A stretch of DNA of 64,000 nt, from positions 391,087 to 455,086 of the forward strand of contig JAAOMT010000096.1 in assembly GCA_016748015.1 (NCBI GenBank). The letters are read 5' to 3'. The notes beneath the pieces are model-generated. The model ran no database searches, was not told the DNA's origin, and was given only the letters and a program-made list of their open reading frames with translations. Position 1 is the stretch's first letter. Every line of letters begins with the position of its first letter. Source of the DNA: Geosiphon pyriformis. Lineage: Eukaryota; Glomeromycota; Glomeromycetes; Archaeosporales; Geosiphonaceae. Shown here one piece after another: positions 35,517 through 46,389 of this stretch. A program made the translations under genes and the position numbers.

Positions 35517-35528
35517 TGAAGAGGATGA
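35517..35528 (+). promoter_or_regulatory. element C: polypurine tract
   Basis: GAAGAGGATGA-type purine run directly before the 3' LTR start TGTTAC at 35529. Confidence 0.7.
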
Positions 35529-36229
35529 TGTTACAGTTGAAACCCATAATTTTTATTAGTTATCACATGTATTAGCCACTGATGTCATATAATTAGCCAC
35601 TCTATTTTTAGATAGTGATCATTGACCTGATCAATGACCTGACCGTTGACCTGACTGTTGACCTGATCATTGACCTGATCATTGACCTAGTTGTTGACCT
35701 GGTCATTAACCATTTTCAACAAATATATAAGCAATGAATCTCTTAGCTGTAGAAAATCATCTCTCAGACAAGAATCAAATAAATAAAATAACAATTTCAT
35801 CTTAATCACTCTCTTATTACTAATTTTTTTTTCCTTACCTTCAAGTATTTGAACATTTTAGGATAAAAGATTACTTGTTGGCCTTTTTCTATTTGAATAA
35901 TTGTAGTATTTAAAGACTATTTGTATAAATGTAACTGAAGAGCACAAGTTGATACCTGATATTGAATTCTAAGAGTGCCAAAGTGAAGGCATAGAATTAA
36001 TACCAGCAGTGATTAATTGTTGACAATATGGACTATTCTTCTATCTTTAGATTCTCCGGTTATTCTTGAAAAAAATAGTGACTGAGATATTTTATGAGAC
36101 TGATCTTGCACATTGAATCCTTACTCATTTAATTTGCTCTTTGAAGTTGAATCCCCTTTGATTATTTCTATCACCCTACAATCTTGTTCTCCCTTGCTAT
36201 CCATTAGCTTGTTACTCCAACCCATAACA
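35529..36229 (+). repeat. 3' LTR of element C
   Basis: 701 bp, TGTTACAGTTGAAACCC to ACCCATAACA, with seven full 12-bp minisatellite units (about 35621-35710) against five in the 5' LTR; the 24-bp length difference between LTRs equals exactly two units. Followed by the TTAT target duplication and then the rest of LINE H. Confidence 0.95.
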
Positions 36230-36233
36230 TTAT

Positions 36234-36567
36234 TATGAAAAACATAATCTTCTGCTGTGAGACAGCTCCTCCTTTTTTTCAGTGTCTGGTCTGTCTTCTT
36301 TGTGGTCTGCTAGGTCAATCTGAGATTTCGGTTTTAGGTTGGGTGTTCACATGTGCTTCAGGTTGCACCTATGCCTTACAAAATTGGACTTTGGTTTCTT
36401 GAGTGGTTTTTTTGTAGCAGGAATTATGGATGCGTAGTGCTGCTTTGGTTGGTCCGAGTGGCTAGTCATGTGTAGAAAAAGCATGAGCCACACTTAATTT
36501 AGATTTTGTGTATTCTATGTACTTAGGTAGTGGTTGGGCTACACTCATAAAATCTTAAATAAAAAAA
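36234..36567 (+). pseudogene. LINE H, second part (ORF2 end and 3' UTR)
   Basis: Continuation of H after the C insertion. It holds the last ORF2 codons (GGTTTCTTGAGTGG near 36395, compared with F near 59860) and the 3' UTR, with GTGGCTAGTCATGTGTAGAAA and GGGCTACACTCATAAAATC shared with F (59925-60025), then an A run. The right TSD AAACTTTATAC is at 36568-36578, after which LINE I resumes. Confidence 0.8.
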
Positions 36568-36578
36568 AAACTTTATAC

Positions 36579-38019
36579 ATATTTTGTAATATTAATTACA
36601 ATTTTTTATTATTAAATTCATAACAAAAACAGAAAATTGTGTAAAAATATTTTTTAAAACTAAAAATTAACTTTATAAAAATATTAAACTTATTATAAAC
36701 AAATAAATATAGTTTAAAAAACTTAAAAAAAATTTTTTTTGTTATTTTGATTAAACTAATTAACTATATGTTAATAAAAATACCATTTTATTTTTAAAAT
36801 TTAAGAATTATTAAGATTTTTATCTTTTTTTACAAAAAACAAAAACTAATTTTAACATTAAGCAAAAATTAAGCAAATTTAATAGTAAATCTAATATTAT
36901 TTTATTATAATATTTTTACAATTTATTGATAATATTAAACAAATTAATCTTCTTTCTATTTAGTAAATTTTTGATTATAACTAATAATTTATCATATTTA
37001 ATTTTTTTTATTATGTTATTAAAAACATAATTATTTACATATATTAAAAAATTAATTTGATACAACTAAAAAATAGAAATTATAACTAATATTTTCTATT
37101 TTCTTGTTTATTTTTCTATTATATTATCAATAATTTTTTTTGACTTTAAAATTATTTTATTATTAATACTAAATAATTTAAAATAATTTTACAAAAAAAA
37201 TACTTCAATATATATATTTTTTAGTTTTAAGCAGTGTTTGGATCTCACTCATAAAACATAATAATAAAAATATATATATTTTTGATTATATTATTTTTAT
37301 TATTAACAAAATTCTTTATATATTTTTTAATAATTATATTTATTATTATTAATTTAATTATATTAAATTTATAATATTTAAAAGATTAATAACTTTTTTT
37401 TTTAGCCAAAACTTGATTTATTTTAACAATATTTTTTTATTATCTAATATTAATAATATTTTAAATGTTTTAATATTATTTAAAAAAATCTAAGTAAATA
37501 AAAATCTATTAATATTGTATTTTTTGTTTTAATAATTCAAATTATTAGAAGCTTTAATCTAAAAACTTTAAAAAATATTTGTTTTTTAAACATTTAAATT
37601 TACTATATTATAATTTGAAAAAAGTTTTATTAGCTAAATATACATAATATTTTTAAAAATATCTTATATAATATTCAAATTTTTATTATTTTTTGTTTTA
37701 TTAAATATTTTAATTATATTCAAAACTTTTAATAAAATTGTATTCTTAAACCAAAATTATTTGTATTATTAATATTTTTAAATTTATATTTTTATTAATT
37801 TTTGTTAGTTTATTTGTACATAGTATTTAGATAAATCATAAAAAAATTATTCAAATTAATTAATATTGAAACAACTTTGTAATCTATATAAAAAGACTTA
37901 AAAATATTATAAAAATATTATTTTATAATCATATTTAATAAAAAATTACTAACAAAAATATATTCAACTATTTTTATGTCTTTAAAATTACATTATTATT
38001 AATGTATTAAATTAAAATA
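36579..38019 (-). mobile_element. LINE I, second part (RT N-terminal to endonuclease), hypermutated
   Basis: Continuation of the minus-strand LINE I right of H. The plus strand follows G from about 19600 to 21030: for example 37760-37830 tracks G's 20770-20840 with C to T and G to A changes, and 36960-37130 tracks 19950-20170. No open frame remains. A 49-bp LINE tail (37222-37270) is inserted. The right end meets repeat Q1 near 38020; the endonuclease start and ORF1 of I are not in the window. Confidence 0.7.
37222..37270 (+). mobile_element. tiny 5'-truncated LINE tail inserted in LINE I
   Basis: Only about 49 bp: GCAGTGTTTGGATCTCACTC then ATAAAACATAATAATAAAA, matching the last bases of the LINE 3' UTR (H: TAGTGGTTGGGCTACACTCA, then TAAAATCTTAAATAAA). 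It is flanked by TATATATATTTTT at 37209-37221 and 37271-37283. It retains several G and C in a stretch that otherwise has almost none, so it postdates most of the AT conversion of I. Confidence 0.6.
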
Positions 38020-38401
38020 CAATACTTTTATATAAAAAAATTACAATATATATTAAAAAAATTAGTATTAAAATTATGTAAAAAAAAATCATATTATCAA
38101 AATTAATTTAACAAATACTAACTGATAATAAAAAAATAAGAAATCAATAATTAATTTAATTATAATTAAATTATAATACAATCTAATTGAAAAGCTAAAT
38201 TAAATATAAAATTTTTTTGGCAAAACTAAAAAACACCAATAAAAATTCAAAGTTAATATATGTAATTTAATAATAACAAATTTTATTATGTTTTAAAATT
38301 CTTATACATTTTATTTAAACAATTTAATATTCTAAATTTATAAATTTTATTTAAAAATAATTATCAAAAAATATAATTAATTAATTTGCTTTTGATTATA
38401 T
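38020..38401 (+). repeat. repeat Q, copy 1 (interrupted by element D)
   Basis: About 380 bp that align by eye with 40250-40631, including TATGTAATTTAATAATAACA against CATGTAATTTAATAACAACA, and the run up to TTTTGATTATA against CTTCTGATTATG. The left edge against LINE I and the left edge of copy 2 correspond, suggesting a true end. The LTR of D begins at 38402 inside it. No coding frame. Confidence 0.55.
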
Positions 38402-39417
38402 TATTACTAATAGAATTAATCAATAATTAACATAAAATTACTCTTATAATTTCTATCTTAATTAGCATATATTATTATTAGTTCAATTATTACTTAATAT
38501 TTAATCAAATTATTAAATATTACTATCTAATTAATAATTTAATTTATCTTCTCCTAAAATTGTTTTTTTATTTATTAAATTAGGAAATTTTTCTTGTAAA
38601 AGTGACAAGATACTACTATTAAATCAACAATCTGAACAAATTCTATAACATTCAAAAATTTGCCAAAATTTGTAAAATTTTGTAAAATAATTTAATAGTT
38701 TATCAAAATAATTAATAGTTTATAGAAACAATTTGTATTTCACTAAAATATATTTTTAGTTTGTTAAAATAATAGCAAAAAAAAGGTGCAAGTTCAAAAA
38801 CTAGTACTATAATAAGTTGTATAAAAAAAAGCTTTTTTTTTTAAGAAAATATATCTTATTTTAGAATTATTTTTCTTAAAACAAATTTTTTAGTAAAAAT
38901 CAATAAAATATCAAATACTTTAAAAACATAATTCATTTTAATTAATTACAAATTAAAATTTTTCAAATTCTAACTAATGTTTTAAAATTAATTAACTACT
39001 AATTTCAATAATCTGTTAATGATTTCAAGTCTAAAAAAAATAATTCTCTTAATAAAATTTTTTTTTATAAACAAAATTTTTGTAGAAAAATTGATTTTTA
39101 CAGCAAAATAACTACACATTTTTAGTAAGTTTTCAGATAAACATTTTTTAAAAAAGAATTGATTTTTACAGCAAAATAACTACACATTTTTAGTAAGTTT
39201 TCAGATAAACATTTTTTAAAAAAGAATTGATTTTTATTATAAAATACTTATATAAGTAACTGGTATAAAATTGGTTATTTTATTTATAAGTCCAAAAGTT
39301 CAAATTATAAAAGATAATTTAAAAATAAATTCAGTTATTAGAAGTTTAATTGCTTTAGTAATTATAAATTAACAGCAAACAATATTCAAAAAAAGAGACC
39401 AAAAACTTTTGATAATA
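38402..39417 (+). repeat. 5' LTR of element D
   Basis: 1016 bp, TATTACTAATAGAATT to TTTTGATAATA, the reverse complement of the better kept solo LTR at 33436-34398 (TGTTACCAAATG to CTTCCAGTAACA). Longer than that copy because of a perfect 68-bp tandem duplication (39091-39158 and 39159-39226). Followed by two bases and the primer site. Confidence 0.8.
39091..39226 (+). repeat. perfect 68-bp tandem duplication within D's LTR
   Basis: Two adjacent copies of a 68-bp unit that starts TTGATTTTTACAGCAAAATA, identical at every base, with a third unit beginning at 39227 and diverging after TTGATTTTTA. Absent from the other two LTR copies. Confidence 0.9.
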
Positions 39418-39419
39418 TT

Positions 39420-39436
39420 TGGTGTTTTTCTATAGA
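39420..39436 (+). promoter_or_regulatory. element D: decayed primer binding site
   Basis: TGGTGTTTTTCTATAG two bases after the LTR, readable as a C to T and G to A decayed form of the TGGTGCTCTCTGTG site in A, C and E. Confidence 0.5.
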
Positions 39437-42400
39437 TTAAATTCAAAAACGTTTTTATTATTGCCTATATTGTTAGAGTAATTACTTTGGTTTTTTGCTA
39501 AGTAATTAAGAAGATTTGTGTTAATAAAAATTTGTTTAAACTGTTGTGTTGGGTTTTTTGGTAATGTAAAATTTTTTGTTCTTAAAAAATAATTAAGTAG
39601 TAAGTTTGGTGTTTGAGCTTAAACAAATAAAGTTAAAAATAGTGTAATTGAAAATAGTAGTTTAAAACTGATTCTTTTTTTAAGTGTTTACAAATATTGA
39701 AAAATTGTTTTTGGTATGTTAAATGTTATATAAACTGGTTAGATGTTTTTTTTGTTTTTTTTTGTTTTAAGTTTATATTTAAGTTCAAAAACAAATTATA
39801 AATTGACAGAATATTTTTCTTCATAAGATTTAATAATATTATAATCTAGTTCTCCAAAATAAGTAGTATAATTATTAACACTAATATTTTTTGGGTTTTT
39901 ATGAAATAGTAAATAAAATTTTTGAAAAAATTTTACTTGACTTCTGTAATGTTGTAATTTTTAAAAAGATAATCATTAATTTAGTTTTTGATATATTAAA
40001 AAAGTGTTTTCTTAAAAGCTATAATTCCATTTTATATTTTAAATTGTTATTTACAGTAAATGTAAATTAACTAATAGTATTCTAAAATTGTTATGTTTAA
40101 TATGATTACCACTTTGAAGTTATTATTGCTGTATTACTAAAAAAAACTGCTAAAAATGTAAATACAAAAGAAATAACAACAGCTTATATTACAAAGATTA
40201 TAAAATTTACAAAAAAAATATTGTTGTTACTAAAAAATTTTTACACTTTTTAATGCAAAAATTACAACACATACAATAAAAATTAACATCAAAATCATGC
40301 AAAAAAGACTTACATTATTATACTTAATCAACAAAATTAGCCAGCAATCTGAAAATAAATGATCAGCAATCAGTTCAATTACAACAAAGAGATATAGCAC
40401 AATTCAACAGTTTAACTAAGCTAAATACAAAGAAATCTTGGCAAACTAAGAAATACCAATGGAAATAAATGATTAACACATGTAATTTAATAACAACAGA
40501 CTTTGTTATGTTTCAAGATTCTTATATATTCTTATTAAAACAATCTAACATTCCAGATCCACAATTAATAGTTAAAAGTGATTACCAAGAAATGTAATCA
40601 ATTGATCTACTTCTGATTATGTTGATTATAATTACAATTAGTATCATTGATTTATAATCAATATTCTAGATCCAGCTATCTAAATTTAATTATCTAAATT
40701 ACTAGCTTCTGGATAAATAACAGACTAAATAAGCTTATTATAAATTAATTAATTCAATATATATAAATAATTGATGTATTTTAAATAGTCCTAATATAAT
40801 ATATAGATCTGATATAATTTAGCTATATATACAGCTTTTTTGTTAGCTCAAAAAAGTATTAGTTTAATACTAAGTCAACTCTTTACTATAATTTTATAGT
40901 AAACAGTTAGTTTTCTCTTTTATACTTTGCTCTTTTTCTTTCTTCTTCTTATGCTCTAAATACTTGTTATCACAATTTCAAATATGTCTTTCAAATATTT
41001 CTTATTACTATTTAGAATTATGTTGTTTATAATCTCTTATATACTTATTATTATTATTTCGAGTTTTTCTATTATTTTTATTCTCTAAATTATGTATTAT
41101 TACCATTTCACATTTATGTTTTATTTCACTAAACAAGTTATTAAAAATATATATATGTAATAAAAATATTATATTGTTAAAGAGTAGTTTCAACAATATA
41201 AACTTCTAATTAAAATCTATTTCAGTTATGTTTTATTTTCATAACTCTTTTATCATTTCTATAACTTTATTTTCAAAGTGAATATTTGAATACTACATTT
41301 TTTTAACAACTAATTGAAAGAATTATGATTATCTATTTATTAAAATAGTTGGTTTTCTCTTTATTACTGGTTGCATTTGTAATATAAATAAAGAAATATG
41401 ACTTTTTTTTCTCTTTTAAAATACTTAAGACTGGTTTTTGTCCAAAAACAAATAATAATAACAATATTTTTTCTTATTTTTAATGATTTTATTATACACC
41501 TTTTTTTGCTTTTCCATTTACTAAAATAGTTCATACACTTATAATATGCTATAATCAGTAGTTATAATTATAATAATGAGTGTTTTAGGTAAAAACTATT
41601 GTTATTACTAAAAAGTTATAAATATGTAGCTTTTACTTAGTAATATTGCTTAATAAAATATCAAAAACAGAAGATACAAATAGATAAAATACAACAAAAA
41701 TACTAAAAACAATTTCTTATTTTTTTCAAAAAACAACTAGAAAATAGTTTGAAAACTTAAAAAAATTTTTCAAAAATTGGTAAACATTTAAAAATGGTTT
41801 TTTAGAACAGTTTATAAACAATAATATCTTTATTATTCTTTAAAATTAGTTCTGAAATATTAAACAGAAATCTTTTAAATTTATTATAACTTATTTTAGA
41901 AAGTTTAACAAGCCTTTTTAATAAATTTGCCAATTAAAAACTAACAATTACTATTTCAATACTCAAATCTTAAACCAATTTATTGTTGAACTTAAGAATA
42001 AGTTAATAAAAAAAGTTTGTCTATATGTTTTTAAAAATTTAGCCACAGCCATTCAACATATAAAGACCTATGAAATAGTTATAAAAAAAATCAATTATAC
42101 CAAATTTTTTAACTTAGCTATTAAAGTAACCAGCTTAACAGCTAAAAAAAATCAATTAACTAACTAAAAAAGTTGAAAACTATTTTACCAATTAATAATA
42201 GCAACAATAACAAAAGTATCAATTATTACAATAATAAAACCAAAACAACTTTTTATTATTATTTAACAACCAATCTTAAAATTGCCACTATTATAAAATT
42301 TTAGAACATTAGAAACAGGATTGTAAAAAAATACAAAAAGACTAATAACAAAAGAATAATTAATATTACTTTTAGCCATAGCAATTTTATTACTAACTAT

Positions 42401-42600
42401 TATTATCAGTCTATTATTTATCAAAACTTCAATGTCAACACAATTACTATTAACTTATTACACAACTAATTTAATAACAATACCAACAACCACTATTTGT
42501 TTAATAATATCAAGTATCTGCAAGAAAATTGGATTAACAAAACTAATTTATACACTAAAATCAATTTTCAACAAACAATAACAGAACTAATATCAACAAT
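39437..42600 (+). pseudogene. element D: gag, split by repeat Q
   Basis: Gag in two parts. 39437-40218 is T/G-rich with only short frames (for example EVIIAVLLKKTAKNV near 40120). 41618-42600 is clearly gag: FKNGFLEQFINNNIF near 41790-41840, FIVELKNKLIKKVC near 41980-42030, ATAIQHIKTYE near 42045-42075, a Leu-rich helix, and a Cys-containing remnant (42270-42340) where a CCHC knuckle is expected. I recognise this capsid type from arbuscular mycorrhizal fungi, from memory only. Stops throughout. Confidence 0.65.
40240..41596 (+). repeat. repeat Q, copy 2: unidentified 1.36-kb insertion with 21-bp target duplication
   Basis: Inserted in D's gag between two copies of TATTGTTRTTACTAAAAARTT (40219-40239 and 41597-41617, two purine transitions apart). 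It contains a 10-bp inverted repeat TTGATTATAA / TTATAATCAA (40622-40631 and 40652-40661), noticeably richer in C and G than its surroundings at 40250-40700. It has no LTR-like ends, no A tail and no convincing ORF. The first 390 bp recur at 38020-38401. Family unknown. Confidence 0.55.
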
Positions 42601-43270
42601 TTATTGATTCTTTAAAACAATTTGCAACAAAAATTCACACATTATTATATTTAATCCAATTATTTAATAATGCTAGAAAAACCGAATTTTCAACAAACTG
42701 TACTTTTTAAAAATAAAACTACAGCACCAAAATTAAACTTTTCTAATAAAACAATTTTATTAACAAAAATTGTAAAAAATGCCAATTTTTTTGATATTTT
42801 TTCTTTCGAATTTAAAGCAAATAAATTACTATTTTTATTTAGTAATGCAGTTGTTAACAAACAAAAAACAATTACAGCTATTTATATTAAAATAGAAATT
42901 AAAAAAAAACCAATTTATTTAATTTTAGACAGTAAATTAGTAGAAAGCATCATTATCTACCAATTAATACAACAGTTTCAATGGAATATTAACAAACTAA
43001 TTAAAACAGTCATTGTTATAGCTAATAGTATAAAGAAAACACCAGTAAAAAAATTAATAACTTCTTATTTACAATTAACAGAATTACTATTTTAGTTAAA
43101 GTCTTAGTTATAAATATATCTTAATACTAAGCTCTAGTCAAAAACAATTAATTTTTTAAGATCAAGACAAATCTAAATTAAAAACCCAAGAATTAAAGAT
43201 TTTATACTAAAGATAATATATTTAAGTACCAATTATTTGTAATACTTTTAACAAATGATTCAAAAAAGCC
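42601..43270 (+). pseudogene. element D: gag tail and aspartic protease
   Basis: The open piece 42670-43095 contains the protease: TAIYIKIEIKKKPIYLILDSK (DSG changed to DSK) then LVESIIIYQLIQQF, homologous to B's ILDSGLADSIITKQLIDQL. Ends at a TAG, after which remnants of the C-terminal half follow (43096-43270). Non-functional. Confidence 0.7.
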
Positions 43271-44280
43271 TTGGTGTTCAAATTTGAAGAAAAAAAAAGA
43301 AACCAATTACCAAAACTTACATGGTTTTTAAATCAACATTTAATTAAGCTAAAAAAACAAAGCAGCTATTTAAAACATCTATATTATAACCAATATTATT
43401 ATGACTTAAAAAAAATAGCCAACAATTTATCTTTACAATCAAACCAATTAGTAATTAATATGTTTTATATTTAAAATCAGAACCAAAAAGACAATCACCA
43501 CATATTTTTCCCAAATACAAAGATTGCAATAAAAAGTTTTTATCTATGAGAGCTTGTATATTATTAGAAAAAAATATAAAATTTATACTTATAATTACTG
43601 TAAAGTCTGTTATTAAAAATAATTTAGCAGTCTAAAATAAAATAAAAAATAAAACAACACATCTTATTTTACATATAAAAAATTATTGCTTAAAGTATAT
43701 AATTAGATTAATATTATTATAAGAGGAAAAATCTATAATTAAACCTGCTAATATGCTTTCTTAATTACAAAAAAGTTAAAAAAGAAACACTTTTTAATAT
43801 AACATATAATAAAACTTTCAACAAATTTTATTATTATTTATAAAATGCTAAAATAATCTATAAATTAACCATAGTTTTAATCAATAAAGAAACTTAAAAA
43901 AATATCTGCCAAATAAAAAAAGCTAAATACATTAAATATTCATTTAAAATTGCTAAATACAACTATAAAAATAAAATAGAAATATACTATTAAATTATCA
44001 ATTATATTTAATAATTAAAACAAATAAATATTCAACTATACAAAAAATATGTTATATTTTGTAATGACTAATAGTATTCAGAATGCTATACACTTATTAT
44101 TTTTTTGTTTAATAAAAGTAATAAGTACAAAATTGAATTTAAAAAACTGGAACTTAAAAAAATTGTAACTATATCAATTTATCTAGTTAAAAATTAGTCT
44201 GCTATTTAACTTAAGTATTTTGATAATAATAGTCAAAAAATTAAGCCAAAAAAAGCTTATAAAATTAATATAAAATATGA
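43271..44280 (+). pseudogene. element D: linker with Cys-rich segment
   Basis: Decayed linker. At about 43500-43570 YKDCNKKFLSMRAC corresponds to B's CIDCSKKLSSMGAC, so the Cys-rich module was present here too. The rest is Lys/Asn-rich with many stops. Confidence 0.5.
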
Positions 44281-45010
44281 TCTATAATATTCTGGCAAAG
44301 ATACATTAATTCTTTAACCAAAGTTCTTAACAAAAATCAATTTAAAAATCACTCTTAAAATTTTATTAGGAGCAATAATACAAATTGTTTTACAATTATT
44401 ATTAACAAACAAAAAAATAAATATTAAAAGAGAAATTATAAATACAAAATATATTAGAGATATTATAATTATACTACAAAATAAAACAAACAAATTATTC
44501 AAAATTAAATATGCTAAAAAGATTGCCCAAGCTATTTATCTATTCTTAATTTACATTTTGAATTTGTAATTAGTTAATTTAAGAGAATAATTAGGCAAAA
44601 GTAATCGAAAAACTTAAGATTTTAGTTTAATCAGATAATTTATAATCCTAATAAATATAACTTTTAATATACAAAAAGAATTTTATCAGATTCTTTGACT
44701 TTTCTAATCAATTATCATTCAACTTTTTAGAAAACATTAAAAAATCTATATCTGTCCCAAACTTTTATTACTATATAACAAATTTTCAAATCCAATAAAC
44801 AGATTTATAAAAAACACAATATTTTTATATTAAATATTTATATTTCTAAAAAAATAAAAAAGTTTTAAGTCATATTTTACAATTTTTACAATTATCTTAT
44901 TATTTTATTAAATAGCCTAAAAATCGGAATTATACATAGTAATGTTTTTTAAAAAGAAATTTTACAAACTATCTTTAATTTTACCAATATTATTATTAAT
45001 ATGTTTATAT
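44281..45010 (+). pseudogene. element D: dUTPase remnant and linker
   Basis: At about 44335-44550 one frame reads LKITLKILLGAIIQIVLQLL, then INIKREIINTKYIRDIIIIL (motif 3, catalytic Asp changed to Asn) and KKIAQAIYLFL (motif 4), matching the dUTPase of A, B and E. The RT linker follows (45000), recognisable only by position. Confidence 0.6.
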
Positions 45011-45985
45011 ATTTGCCAAAAACAATAATAATCTAAGAAAAACTAATATTATTCAACACTAAATTCATATTGAAAATGCTTTATTAAAATGCCAACAAAC
45101 TTATCAAGTTCTATTTGCCAATTATTAATTTATTAGAAAAAAAGTTCAACAAATGTTTACCAATAAACTTATTCAATTCTTTAAAAGTTTTTGGGCTGTA
45201 TTAGTTGTTTTGGTAAAAAAAAATAACAAAATACGATTTTGTGTTAACTATTAACAACTCAACAATATTATAACTAAAAATACTTATTTTTTACCAAGAA
45301 TTAACAATATGCTAGATGCCTTAAAAAAAGCCAAATTCTTTTCAACTTTAAACTTGAAAAGTGAATATTGATAAGTTAAAATAAATTAAAAAACCATCAA
45401 AAAACAACATTTATTATTCAAGAAGAAAACTATAAATTTAATATAATGTTTTTTAAACTCTGTAATATATCAGTAATATTTTAAAAATTTATAAATATTG
45501 TTTATAAAAAATTTCTATGGCAATTAATAATTGTTTATTTCAATAATATTAATATCTACTTTTTAACTTTTAAAGCTTATTTAATTTATCTGCGAAAAGT
45601 TTTTTAATGATTATAAAAAGCAAAATTAAAGTTAAATATTTTTATTTATTTCATTTTTTCTTTGAATTATTTAATATACCAAAAGTTTTTGAAAAAAAAA
45701 CATTTTTGGACTTTTTGTGACATTGTATTTCATTTTTTTTTCTGTAAAAATGTTTAGAAATTATGTTAAATGTCACTTTGAAAAAACAAGTTTGGCTTTA
45801 TTTGGTCATATTATTAGCAAAAATAGAATAAACTTAATTCAAAAAAATTACTACTATATAAAACTTCAAAGTTCTTTAAAACATTACCAAACTAAGAAAA
45901 TTTATAGAATTAATCTTTTATTATTGAAAATTTATTAAAAAATTTTTGAAAATTGTTAAACTTTTCAATTATCTAATTAATAAAG
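45011..45985 (+). pseudogene. element D: reverse transcriptase
   Basis: RT motifs in order: KIRFCVNYQQLN-like near 45230-45260, FLPRINNMLDALKKAKFFST (45285-45345), and IVYFNNINIY at 45527-45556 in place of VVYLDD, so both catalytic Asp are Asn. The thumb follows (LFGHIISKNRIN, open piece 45717-45938). Dead by active-site loss as well as stops. Confidence 0.75.
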
Positions 45986-46389
45986 ATATAAAATATTAAT
46001 GAACTTTAGCACAACAGAAAGTCTTTAATACTTTTAAAAAAAGTTAACAACAGCTTCAATTTTTGTCTATTTAGACTTTAATAAATAGTTTTAGTTAATT
46101 ATTAATATTTTACATACAGTCTTTGATACTATTCTATTATAATTAGATAACAATAACAAAAAATAAATAGTTGTTTATATTAGTAAAACACTTAAATTAG
46201 CAAAACTCAAATATGACTTTATTAAATTAAAAACAGTAATTGTTATCTAAACTCTTAAATACTTTTAATAGTACTTATGAAGAGAAAAAAAATTTGATAT
46301 TATTACTAACAATATTAATTTTAAATAGTTTAACAAAGAAAATATAAAACTTAATATTAAACAATTTTAATAAACTAACTTTTAGTTAA
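45986..46389 (+). pseudogene. element D: RNase H, truncated by element E
   Basis: Remnants of RNase H: VYISKTLKLAKLKYDFIKLK (46170-46240, the NYxxTExE block) and KKFDIITNNINFK near 46285-46330. Ends at E's LTR start at 46390. No integrase follows before the LTR, which shows that E interrupted D. Confidence 0.65.

Larger units (their letters stand above)
27545..36229 (+). mobile_element. Ty3/Gypsy LTR retrotransposon C, complete with two LTRs
   Basis: A complete 8.7-kb element (about 7.7 kb without the nested solo LTR): 5' LTR, primer site, gag, pol (protease, Cys-rich linker, RT, RNase H, integrase), an extra 3' ORF, polypurine tract and 3' LTR. It is flanked by a 4-bp duplication TTAT (27541-27544 and 36230-36233) and sits inside LINE H. 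A different lineage from A/B/D/E: no dUTPase seen between protease and RT. Broken by several stop codons, one A-run frameshift and a solo LTR in integrase. Confidence 0.95.
38402..46389 (+). mobile_element. Ty3/Gypsy LTR retrotransposon D, truncated in RNase H
   Basis: 5' LTR, primer site, gag (interrupted by Q copy 2), protease, Cys-rich linker, dUTPase, RT and part of RNase H, in plus orientation. It stops at 46389 where E's 5' LTR starts; its integrase and 3' LTR are not seen. Its LTR belongs to the family of 33436-34398, different from A/B/E, though pol is related to theirs. Strongly AT-converted, without usable frames except the protease piece. Confidence 0.75.
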
